From positions 1 through 15,500 of the forward strand of contig JAPLOT010000089.1 in the NCBI GenBank assembly GCA_026400595.1: a stretch of DNA of 15,500 nt. Reading direction: 5' to 3'. Shown here piece after piece: positions 1 to 7,052 of the stretch. Each line of letters opens with the position of its first letter. The first letter of the stretch is position 1. A program made the position numbers and the translations under genes. Under the pieces are notes generated by a model. That model worked only from the letters and a program-made list of their open reading frames with translations. It searched no databases and had not been told where the DNA came from. This DNA comes from Alphaproteobacteria bacterium (GTDB taxonomy: Bacteria; Pseudomonadota; Alphaproteobacteria; Rhizobiales; Aestuariivirgaceae).

Positions 1-351
1 GCAGCCGCCATTCTTGCTCAACTCCTGCGGCGCCGGGGTATTGGTGCGCAGAGCTTGACTTCCGAAGATGTGGCACCCAGCAAACTGCCGCAACTAGACA
101 TGGCAGGAGTTCGCATCATAGTTCTCTCTTACATGAACCAGGACTCAACTACCCATGCAAAATACCTAGTGCGGCGTCTTCGCCGCAGAGCCGCGGCAAC
201 AAGCATTATGCTCGGGTTTTGGTCGTTAACTTCAGAGGCGCTGATACAACGCAAAGTTCTTGATGAGACACGGGCCGACCTTGTGACCCTCTCGTTGAGG
301 GATGCAATTAAACAAATCACTTCTGCTACTACCGAGAAGGGGGAGAAGTGA
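1..351 (+). CDS. AI-2E/PerM-family transporter, C-terminal end (partial)
   Basis: The reading frame is open from the first base of the window and ends at TGA 349-351, so the gene starts outside. The visible 116 residues contain no membrane segment. They resemble the soluble C-terminal extension that many alphaproteobacterial AI-2E family (PerM-like) membrane proteins carry after their transmembrane core: an AILAQLLRRRGIG helix, then LDMAGVRIIVLSYMN, YLVRRLRRR, IMLGFWSL and a closing SLRDAIKQI. These match the order LDVTGVAMVCLSY / YLIRRLRRR / ILVGLWP / SLREAV that I remember from the family. The transport substrate of such proteins is mostly unknown. Codon use is more AT-rich than in the rest of the window (cta, ata and aga codons). 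An internal ATG in this frame at 100 is not needed, because the frame is open to the edge. The family call rests on remembered motif order, not on a search. Confidence 0.62.
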   Translation, partial: AAAILAQLLRRRGIGAQSLTSEDVAPSKLPQLDMAGVRIIVLSYMNQDSTTHAKYLVRRLRRRAAATSIMLGFWSLTSEALIQRKVLDETRADLVTLSLRDAIKQITSATTEKGEK

Positions 352-967
352 GCAAATACAGATGCACTATTGAAGACAGGCAATCTTCATCAATAGCTTG
401 CGGAGCGTCTCGCGCTAGAGCAGTCCAATAAGCACATGTGAGAAGACATGATCTATCGTGAATAGAACCAGCTTCCAATTGGGGTTCCAGCTAACTGCTG
501 CTTATTGATCAGGCAGATGTGAGAGCTGAAAAGCCGGAAGCTTTACTTCTGGTGTTGGCCCATCACTACCGATCGGTGAAGGCCGCCCGTGTACTGCTTT
601 CTGGCGCAATGCGGACACAGCGAATTCATGACTGCACGCTGCGGATTACACTCGATCGTCGGCAAGGAACGACCATAGTCCGGGCAGATCCGTGGCGGTT
701 ACAGTGCTTGGCGACAGCCGCAGTCGACTGAAGTCCGGCATAAAGTCGCGCAACGTCGAGCGGCACACGAAAGTCCAGTTTCCGTCCGAACCCAGTAACT
801 CCAGAATTCGAAGGAGACGGCCCCTATCGAACCGCCAGCCGCCTCCTGGTTTGTTGACCCGCTCTCGCGCGCGCGAGGGACTGAAACGGCTTCCTCCCGC
901 TTCCTATGTGCTTCCTGTTCCGATCAAAAAAAGGAACGAGATGATGTTAAGTAGTTGATTCGATTGG
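352..967. other. Gene-poor region between the AI-2E fragment and tRNA-Arg
   Basis: These 616 nt contain no reading frame I can support. Two small rightward frames (519-731, 70 codons, GTG start; 692-958, 88 codons) overlap each other, have no good ribosome binding site and match no family I know; the second is rich in Arg and Pro, as expected of random GC-rich sequence. Composition is less GC-rich than the DNA to the right of the tRNA. A run of seven A at 926-932 reads as seven T on the leftward strand, about 35 nt past the end of the tRNA, and lies between the weak inverted repeat GTTCC/GGAAC. That is a possible but poor stop for the tRNA transcript. The stretch could be decayed coding sequence or the edge of an inserted element. 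I found no integrase, no transposase and no copy of the tRNA 3' end in it. Confidence 0.6.
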
Positions 968-1041
968 CGCACCCGACAGGATTCGAACCTGTGACCTCTG
1001 CCTTCGGAGGGCAGCACTCTATCCAGCTGAGCTACGGGTGC
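968..1041 (-). tRNA. tRNA-Arg (anticodon CCG)
   Basis: Read leftward, the sequence folds as a complete cloverleaf of 74 nt. The acceptor stem is GCACCCG with CGGGTGC plus discriminator G. The D arm is GCTC...GAGT. The anticodon stem is CTGCC/GGCAG around the loop CTCCGAA, giving anticodon CCG, which reads the Arg codon CGG. The variable loop is AGGTC, and the T arm is ACAGG-TTCGAAT-CCTGT. No CCA is encoded: the bases after the discriminator are CCAATC, of which only the first two fit. The gene stands alone and has its own promoter-like site at 1059-1088. Its 3' side faces the gene-poor, AT-richer segment at 352-967. Confidence 0.96.
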
Positions 1042-1058
1042 CTGGGCGCCGGAGGGCT

Positions 1059-1088
1059 TCTATAGCTCAAGGCTGGGGCGATCCGCAA
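1059..1088 (-). promoter_or_regulatory. Candidate sigma-70 type promoter of tRNA-Arg
   Basis: Leftward, TTGCGG (complement of 1083-1088) is followed after 18 nt by TATAGA (complement of 1059-1064). The expected start would lie about 10 nt before the mature tRNA 5' end at 1041. Position and the good -10 match support the call; it is read by eye only. Confidence 0.45.
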
Positions 1089-1159
1089 TGCCGTCCGGAC
1101 TGGCCATGGCTTGGCGGCCCCGCTATGGAGGCCTGCGCACAGGCGAGGAGGCTCCGGCG

Positions 1160-2209
1160 ATGAAAGCGGCGATGTTCGAGGCCTTCCGGGCGCCGCTCGC
1201 GATCCGCAGCGTGGCGGACCCCGCCTGCCCCGCCGACGGCGTTGTCGTGAAGGTCGAGGCCTGCGGCGTGTGCCGGTCCGACTGGCATGCCTGGCGCGGC
1301 TCCGATCCCGACGTTTCGGCCCCGCATGTGCCAGGCCACGAGTTTGCAGGCATCGTCGTGGCGGCCGGATCCGCCGTCACGCGCTTCCGGCCCGGCGACC
1401 GGGTGACGGCGCCCTTCATCATCGCCTGCGGCGCCTGCCCCGATTGCCTGGGCGGCGATGCGACCGTCTGCAACATGCAATATGTGGTGGGCTTCTCCGG
1501 CTGGGGGGCCTTCGCCGAGGCCATCGCCGTGCCGCGCGCCGACTACAATCTGGTGCGCCTGCCCGACGCGATGGGCTTCGATGTGGCCGCAGCCATGGGC
1601 TGCCGTCTGACCACCGCCTTCCGGGGACTTGCCGACCGCGCCCGCCTCGTACCCGGCGAATGGCTGGCCGTGCATGGCTGCGGCGGGGTGGGGTTGTCGG
1701 CAGTGATGATCGGCGCCGCCATGGGCGCGCAGGTGCTGGCCATCGACGTGAACCGGCAGGCGCTGGACCTTGCGCAGGCGCTGGGTGCCACCGCCCTGCT
1801 CGATGCCTCAGGCGGGCAGGACGTGGCGCTGGCCGTGCGCGAGATCACCGGCGGCGGCGCCCATGTCTCGATCGATGCGCTTGGCATCACGGCGACCTTT
1901 CATAATTCGATCCGCGGCCTCCGCAAACTGGGCCGGCACGTGCAGATCGGCATGCCGCTCGAAGAGCATGCGACACCCCCCGTGCCGCTGCTCGAAACCG
2001 TCTATGCCCGCCAGATCAGCATCCTGGGAACCCGCGGCATCGCCGCCAGCCGCTTTCCCGCCCTGCTCGGCATGATCGCCAGCGGACGGCTGGACCCCGG
2101 CCGGATGATCGCCCGGCGCATTCCGCTCTCGGCAGCCGGTGCGGCGCTGGCGGAGATGAACGGCTACGGCGCGGCCGGGGTCACGGTCATCACAAACCTT
2201 GCCGGCTGA
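1160..2209 (+). CDS. Zinc-dependent alcohol dehydrogenase, MDR superfamily
   Basis: This is an NAD(P)-dependent medium-chain dehydrogenase that should interconvert an alcohol and an aldehyde or ketone in the cytoplasm. The 349-residue protein has the normal family length. Catalytic zinc ligands are visible as Cys38 (CGVCRSDWH) and His60-Glu61 (PGHEFAG), with a later Cys in AAAMGCRLTTAF. The structural zinc lobe has four Cys at residues 90, 93, 96 and 104. The nucleotide-binding turn is GCGGVGLSA, followed by the Asp of LAIDVNRQAL at the end of the second Rossmann strand, which fits NAD(H) better than NADP(H). I chose ATG 1160 because GAGGAGG lies 8 nt upstream and MKAAMFEAF is a typical family N-terminus. 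The frame stays open back to an ATG at 1088, but that 24-residue extension is unlike the family. The gene is monocistronic or leads weakly into the acyltransferase 75 nt downstream. The substrate cannot be read from the sequence. Confidence 0.93.
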   Translation: MKAAMFEAFRAPLAIRSVADPACPADGVVVKVEACGVCRSDWHAWRGSDPDVSAPHVPGHEFAGIVVAAGSAVTRFRPGDRVTAPFIIACGACPDCLGGDATVCNMQYVVGFSGWGAFAEAIAVPRADYNLVRLPDAMGFDVAAAMGCRLTTAFRGLADRARLVPGEWLAVHGCGGVGLSAVMIGAAMGAQVLAIDVNRQALDLAQALGATALLDASGGQDVALAVREITGGGAHVSIDALGITATFHNSIRGLRKLGRHVQIGMPLEEHATPPVPLLETVYARQISILGTRGIAASRFPALLGMIASGRLDPGRMIARRIPLSAAGAALAEMNGYGAAGVTVITNLAG

Positions 2210-2252
2210 CTGGCCCGAAGCCTGCACATCTCCCTCCCAAGCCATGAAACCT

Positions 2253-2278
2253 GTCCCGTTCCGGGACGGAACCGGGAG
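2253..2278 (+). promoter_or_regulatory. Overlapping alternative hairpins at the acyltransferase RBS
   Basis: Two hairpins that exclude each other can form just upstream of ATG 2285. One is GTCCCG-TTC-CGGGAC (2253-2267), which leaves the GGGAG ribosome binding site (2274-2278) free. The other pairs CCCGTTCCG (2255-2263) with CGGAACCGGG (2267-2276, one bulged C) and takes up the GGG of that site. This could modulate translation, or part of it could be the end of the dehydrogenase transcript. No T-run follows. It may also be chance in GC-rich DNA. Confidence 0.25.
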
Positions 2279-2284
2279 TCCGAC

Positions 2285-3346
2285 ATGTCCGCTGCCGCCG
2301 CTTCATCACGAATCGACTGGGTCGACTATGCCAAGGGCCTTTGCATCATTCTCGTGGTCATGATGCATTCGACGCTGGGCGTGGAAAAGGCTACTGGCCA
2401 GCTCTCATGGATGCACGAGGTGGTGGAATGGGCCCGGCCCTTCCGCATGCCCGACTTCTTCCTGATCTCCGGCCTGTTCCTCGCGAGCCGCATCGACCGG
2501 CCCTGGCGCAGCTACCTCGACGGCAAGGTGCTTCATTTCGCCTACTTCTATGCCTTGTGGGTGACGATCCAGTTCGCCGCCAAGGGCTATGGCCTTGCCC
2601 AGGAGCTGGGCCTAGCCGGCGCGCTGCAGGCCTATCTCATGAGCTTCATCCAGCCCTTCGGCACGTTGTGGTTCATCTATCTGCTGCCGGTCTTCTTCGT
2701 GGTGGCGAAGCTGCTGCGGCCGGTGCCGCCGCTGGCCGTCTTCCTGGCAGCCGCGGTGCTGCAGATGGGTCAGATCCATACCGGCTGGCTGGTGATCGAC
2801 GAGTTCGCCAACCGCTTCGTCTATTTCTTCGCCGGCTACTGGCTGGCCCCGCAGGTCTTCCGCTTCGCCGAAGCCGTCGCGGCGCGGCCGGTCAGGGACG
2901 TGGCGCTCGCCTTTGCGGCCTGGGCCGCGATCAACACCGCCTCCGTGCTGCAGGGCTGGGCCACGCTGCCCGGCGTCGCGCTGGCGCTGGGCTTCATGGG
3001 TGCTGCCGCCGTGGTGACGGTCGGCGTCATGCTGTCCAAGACGCGGCTTGCCGAACCCGTCAGATATGCCGGCGAGAACTCCATCGTCATCTATCTCGCC
3101 TTCTTCCTCTTCATGGCGGCGACCCGCGCGGTGCTGCTGAGGCTCATGCCCGGACTCGACCTGGGACTCGTCGCGCTCATCGTCACGGCGGCCGGCGTCA
3201 TCGGTCCTGTGTTGATGTTCTGGGCCGTACGCAAGACGCCGCTGGCTTTCCTGTTCCGCCGCCCGCAATGGGCGAGGCTGGCATCACCCGGACGCCGGTG
3301 GCATAGTGCGCCGCATGGCCAGACAGCAAACTCTGAAGCCCGGTGA
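2285..3346 (+). CDS. Membrane acyltransferase, acyltransferase 3 family
   Basis: The 353-residue integral membrane protein has about nine or ten hydrophobic segments, as usual for acyltransferase 3 (NodX/OpgC/OatA-like) proteins, which O-acylate sugars, glycans or lipids at the inner membrane. The N-terminus IDWVDYAKGLCIILVVMMHS carries the family's Asp/Lys-Gly start and the conserved His (His28) of the first membrane helix. RPFRMPDFFLISGLF matches the family motif after helix 2 (F-x-M-P-x-F-F-x-x-S-G). PFGTLWFIYLLPVFFV and GENSIVIYLAFFLFM are further typical segments. ATG 2285 follows GGGAG at 2274-2278. The end overlaps the start of polA by 41 nt (32 nt if polA starts at ATG 3315), so the two are probably co-transcribed. 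The last ~25 residues are Arg-rich and are encoded within the overlap region. The acceptor molecule is unknown. Confidence 0.88.
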   Translation: MSAAAASSRIDWVDYAKGLCIILVVMMHSTLGVEKATGQLSWMHEVVEWARPFRMPDFFLISGLFLASRIDRPWRSYLDGKVLHFAYFYALWVTIQFAAKGYGLAQELGLAGALQAYLMSFIQPFGTLWFIYLLPVFFVVAKLLRPVPPLAVFLAAAVLQMGQIHTGWLVIDEFANRFVYFFAGYWLAPQVFRFAEAVAARPVRDVALAFAAWAAINTASVLQGWATLPGVALALGFMGAAAVVTVGVMLSKTRLAEPVRYAGENSIVIYLAFFLFMAATRAVLLRLMPGLDLGLVALIVTAAGVIGPVLMFWAVRKTPLAFLFRRPQWARLASPGRRWHSAPHGQTANSEAR

Positions 3347-5856
3347 CCATCTCTATCTGATCGACGGTTCCGGCTACATCTTCCGCGCCTACCATGCGCT
3401 GCCGCCGCTCACCCGCAAGTCCGATGGCCTGCCGGTGGGTGCGGTGCAGGGCTTCTGCAACATGCTGTGGAAGCTGCTGAAGGACACCAATGCGGGACAG
3501 AAGCCCACGCATCTTGCGGTGATCTTCGACAAGTCATCCAAGACCTTCCGGAACGACATCTATCCCGGCTACAAGGCGCAGCGTCCAGAGCCGCCGGCCG
3601 ATCTCCGCCCGCAGTTCGGACTGATCAAGCAGGCGACCCGCGCCTTCAACGTGCCCGCCATCGAGCAGGACAATTTCGAGGCCGACGATCTCATCGCCAC
3701 CTATGCGCGCCAGGCGGTGGAGGCCGGCGCCACCTGCCGCATCGTCTCTTCCGACAAGGACCTGATGCAGCTGATCCGCCCCGGCGTGACGCTCTACGAC
3801 ACGATGAAGGACCGCGACGTGGGCGAGGCCGCGGTGCTGGAAAAGTTCGGCGTGACGCCCGACAAGGTGATCGACGTGCAGTCGCTGGCTGGCGACTCTG
3901 TTGACAATGTGCCGGGCGTGCCGGGGATCGGCGTGAAGACGGCCGCACAGCTCCTCGCGGAATATGGCGATCTCGAAACTCTGCTGGCGCGCGCCCCCGA
4001 GATCAAGCAGCAGAAGCGGCGTGAGAATCTGATTCAGTTCGCCGAGCAGGCGCGCATCTCCAAGCAGCTGGTGACACTCGACGACCAGGTGCCGGTGGAG
4101 CACGACGTCAGCGATTTCGCGGTCGATCAGCCAAGGGCCTCCCAGCTCATCGGCTTCCTCAAGGCCCTGGAGTTCACCAGCTTCACCAAGAAGGTGGCAG
4201 GCGAACTCGACGCCGACATGGCGGCGATCGAGCCTGCGCCGGTGGAGATTTCCTTCTGGCCGCCGGAGGGCGGCGAGACCGTGGCGGACGGCACAAAGGC
4301 AGAAGCGGCGCCGCGGCCGTCGCGCAGCGCTCCCAAGGCGGAGACTGTGCCGCCCGCGCCGTCGGCCAGCGACGACGCGCTCAAGACCATCCCATTCCGC
4401 CACCAGGACTACGAGACGGTGACCGATCTTGAAGCGCTCGAGCGCTGGATCGCGGAGGCGAGCGCCCAAGGCTATCTCGCCGTCGACACCGAGACCGATG
4501 CGCTGGATTCGATGCAGGCCAATCTGGTGGGCGTGTCGCTGGCCACCGCACCCGGCAAGGCCTGCTACATTCCGCTGGGCCACAAGGCCTCAGTGGCCGG
4601 TTCCGGCAAGTCGGCGGTGAGCTTCGACCGCGTGGAGCTGCGCCGCGCCACCGACTATGCGGCGGAAGACGCCGACGTGACGCTGCGGCTCTGGCTGCTG
4701 CTCAAGCCGCGTCTCGCGGCCATGGGCAAGCGCACCGTCTACGAGACCCTGGAGCGGCCGCTGGTGCCGGTTCTGGCACGCATGGAGATGGCCGGCATCA
4801 TCGTCGACCCCGACGTGCTGAAGCGGCTCTCGAACGAGTTCGCCACGGCGGCAGCTGCGATCGAGACGCAGGTCTACGCGCTGGCGGGTGAACGCTTCAA
4901 CATCGGTTCGCCCAAGCAACTGGGCGACATGCTCTATGGCCGCATGGGCCTACCGGGCGGCCGCAAGACGGCTACCGGCGCCTGGTCGACCGACTCCGAC
5001 GCGCTGGAGGATCTCGCGGGCCAGGGCGTGGAGCTGGCCCGGCGCGTGCTCGACTGGCGGCAATTGTCCAAGCTGCGCTCGACCTATACCGACGCGCTGC
5101 CGGGCTACATCAACCCGCAGACCGGCCGCGTCCACACCAGCTACTCGATGGCGGCAACCTCCACCGGCCGTCTCGCCTCGACCGAGCCCAACATGCAGAA
5201 CATCCCGGTGCGTACCGAGGAAGGCCGCAAGATCCGCGCCGCCTTCGTGGCGCCATCCGGTTCGAAGCTCATCAGCGCCGACTACAGCCAGATCGAACTG
5301 CGCGTGCTGGCCCATGTGGCCGATATCCCGCAGCTGAAAAAGGCCTTCGCGGACGGCATCGACATCCACGCCATGACGGCGAGCGAAATGTTCGGCGTGC
5401 CCGTCAAGGGCATGGACCCGATGGTGCGGCGGCGCGCCAAGGCGATCAACTTCGGAATCATCTACGGCATCTCGGCCTTCGGCCTGGCCAACCAGCTGGG
5501 CATCAGCCGCGAGGAGGCGGGCAACTACATCAAGACCTACTTCACGCGCTTTCCCGGCATTCGCGATTACATGGAAGCAACGAAAAAGGCGGCGCGGGAG
5601 CAAGGCTATGTCGAGACCATCTTCGGGCGGCGCTGCCATTTCCCGCGCATCAATTCGCCCAATCCCTCCGAGCGCGCCTTCCTCGAACGCGCCGCCATCA
5701 ATGCGCCCATCCAGGGTGCGGCCGCCGACATCATCCGCCGTGCCATGATCCGCATGGACGATGCGCTGGCCCATGCCAAGGGAGCCGGCGGTGCAGCTCA
5801 CCGTGCCGCTGCAGGTGGATGCGCGCGCCGCGCAGAACTGGGAAGAGGCGCATTGA
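3306..5856 (+). pseudogene. polA: DNA polymerase I (polA), with two internal deletions and a frameshift
   Basis: PolA fills gaps and removes RNA primers during replication and repair. Residues are numbered from GTG 3306 (ATG 3315 is an alternative start). The 5' nuclease domain (about 1-300) looks intact: LIDGSGYIFRAYHALPPL, DNFEADDLIATYA, SSDKDLMQLI, GDSVDNVPGVPGIG. An Ala/Pro linker follows. The exonuclease domain keeps Exo I (AVDTETDALD, Asp394/Glu396) and Exo III (YAAEDADV, Tyr451/Asp455). However, IPLGHKA runs straight into SVAGSGKS at nt 4581-4597, so roughly 85-90 residues including Exo II are missing, in frame. Polymerase motif A (DYSQIELR, Asp659) and motif B (RRRAKAINFGIIYG, Lys712) are present. 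After DDALAHAK (nt 5780) about 40 residues with motif C (VHDE) are missing and the frame changes. The native tail EPAVQLTVPLQVDAR...NWEEAH and TGA 5854-5856 survive in the other frame. As written, the frame of GTG 3306 misses this stop and runs on to 7052. The product should lack polymerase activity; an assembly error is possible. Confidence 0.88.
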
Positions 5857-7052
5857 GCACGAGCATCTACACAAGCCTGGGCCTTGCCCCCATCATCAAT
5901 GCCAAGGGTCCGGCCACGCGCCTGTCCGGCGGAATCATGCGGCCAGAGGTGGCTGCAGCCATGGTCGAGGCCTCGCAGCACTGCGTCGACATCGCGGAAC
6001 TTCAGGCCGCGGCGTCGCGCGAGATCGCAAAGGCCACGGGCGCAGAAGCGGGCTATGTGGCCTCCGGCGCCTCGGCCTGCCTGCTGCTTGCCACCGCGGC
6101 CTGCATCACCGGACTGGATCCCGGCCGCATGGCCAGGCTTCCCGACACCCGCGGCCTGCGCAACGAAGTGATCATGGTGCGCAGCCAACGCAACTTCTAT
6201 GACCACGCGGTGCGCGCGGCAGGCGCGACCATCGTCGAAGTGGGGTTGCCTGACCGCTATGCCGGTGCAGGCGTTCGCGATGCCGAAGTCTGGGAAGTCG
6301 AGGACGCGATCACCGAGAAGACGGCAGCAATCTTCTATGTGGCCGATGCCGCCGCGCAGCCACCGCTGAGGGACGTGTGCAAGCTGGCGCGCCGCCGCAG
6401 GATCCCGGTGATCGTCGATGCCGCGGCACAGCTGCCGCCGCAGTCCAATCTCAAGCGCTTCATCCGCGACGGTGCCGACCTCGTGGCCTTCTCCGGCGGC
6501 AAGGCGCTGGGCGGTCCGCAGGCCAGCGGCATCCTGTGCGGCCGGCGCGACCTCATCATGGCGGCCGCCCTCCAGCACCTCGATCTCGACGTCTACTGGG
6601 ACATGTGGACACCCCCGCCCACGCTGATCGACAAACGCAGGCTGAAAGGCGCGCCGCAGCATGGCATCGGCCGCAGCTGCAAGGCGGGCACGGAGGAGAA
6701 CGCCGGTCTGCTGACGGCCCTCAGGCTCTTCGTCGCGGAAGGCGACAAGGTCCGCCATGCCAGATGGCTGGCCCTGCTTCAAACGGTTCAGAGCGGACTC
6801 GGGCGAACGAAGGGTATGGTCCTAAGCTTGTCTGGCGCGGAGGATACGGGTGCGGTGCCGTCCCTGCAGCTGTCGTTCCAGGAGGAGGGGCGCGCAGCCG
6901 AAGTGGCCTTGCTACTGCAAAGCCAATCGCCTGCCATTCATGTTGATGCGTTCCTCCGTGAGCGGAACATATTGACCGTCAATCCAATGTGTCTCATCGA
7001 GGCACAGATCGGTTCCCTTGTCCGCGGCTTGCGGAAGGCTGTCCTGACTTGA
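5853..7052 (+). CDS. SelA-like PLP-dependent enzyme (aminotransferase class V fold)
   Basis: The 399-residue protein has the fold-type I PLP architecture of the SelA / D-glucosaminate-6-phosphate ammonia-lyase group, whose characterised members act on seryl-tRNA(Sec) or on amino sugars and amino acids by elimination. Visible marks are LGLAPIINAKGPATRLSGG at the N-terminus, GAEAGYVASGASACLLL (the phosphate-binding region), the PLP-ring Asp189 in VIVDAAAQLPP, and the Schiff-base Lys217 in FSGGKALGGPQASG. Length and both ends look complete. It should not be a true SelA: that enzyme is longer, and nothing else for selenocysteine is present. The start is TTG 5853, overlapping the native polA stop TGA 5854-5856, with GGAAGAGG (5841-5848) upstream, so translation would be coupled to polA. 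Because of the polA deletion, the frame is also continuous with the upstream gene. It is followed by an MmgE/PrpD protein with the same TTGA overlap. Substrate unknown. Confidence 0.86.
   Translation: MSTSIYTSLGLAPIINAKGPATRLSGGIMRPEVAAAMVEASQHCVDIAELQAAASREIAKATGAEAGYVASGASACLLLATAACITGLDPGRMARLPDTRGLRNEVIMVRSQRNFYDHAVRAAGATIVEVGLPDRYAGAGVRDAEVWEVEDAITEKTAAIFYVADAAAQPPLRDVCKLARRRRIPVIVDAAAQLPPQSNLKRFIRDGADLVAFSGGKALGGPQASGILCGRRDLIMAAALQHLDLDVYWDMWTPPPTLIDKRRLKGAPQHGIGRSCKAGTEENAGLLTALRLFVAEGDKVRHARWLALLQTVQSGLGRTKGMVLSLSGAEDTGAVPSLQLSFQEEGRAAEVALLLQSQSPAIHVDAFLRERNILTVNPMCLIEAQIGSLVRGLRKAVLT

Noticed and set aside
915..940. Intrinsic terminator for tRNA-Arg at the seven-A run
   Set aside because: The T-run on the leftward strand lies inside the loop of a weak 5-bp inverted repeat, not after a stem, so the classical form is not met; mentioned only as a possibility.
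519..958. Two small overlapping rightward frames in the gene-poor region (70 and 88 codons)
   Set aside because: No ribosome binding site, no family resemblance, overlapping each other, and Arg/Pro-rich composition expected by chance.
1088..1159. Longer alcohol dehydrogenase start at ATG 1088
   Set aside because: The extra 24 residues are unlike the family, while ATG 1160 has a strong GAGGAGG site; 1088 also lies in the tRNA promoter region.
4950..6782. Long leftward open frame (610 codons) opposite polA and the PLP gene
   Set aside because: It is antisense to two genes with clear family motifs, rich in Gly/Arg/His/Ala, and has no recognisable domain; typical shadow of GC-rich coding DNA.
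5853..7052. True selenocysteine synthase (SelA)
   Set aside because: The protein is shorter than SelA, no selB, selD or tRNA-Sec is seen, and the neighbour is an MmgE/PrpD enzyme.
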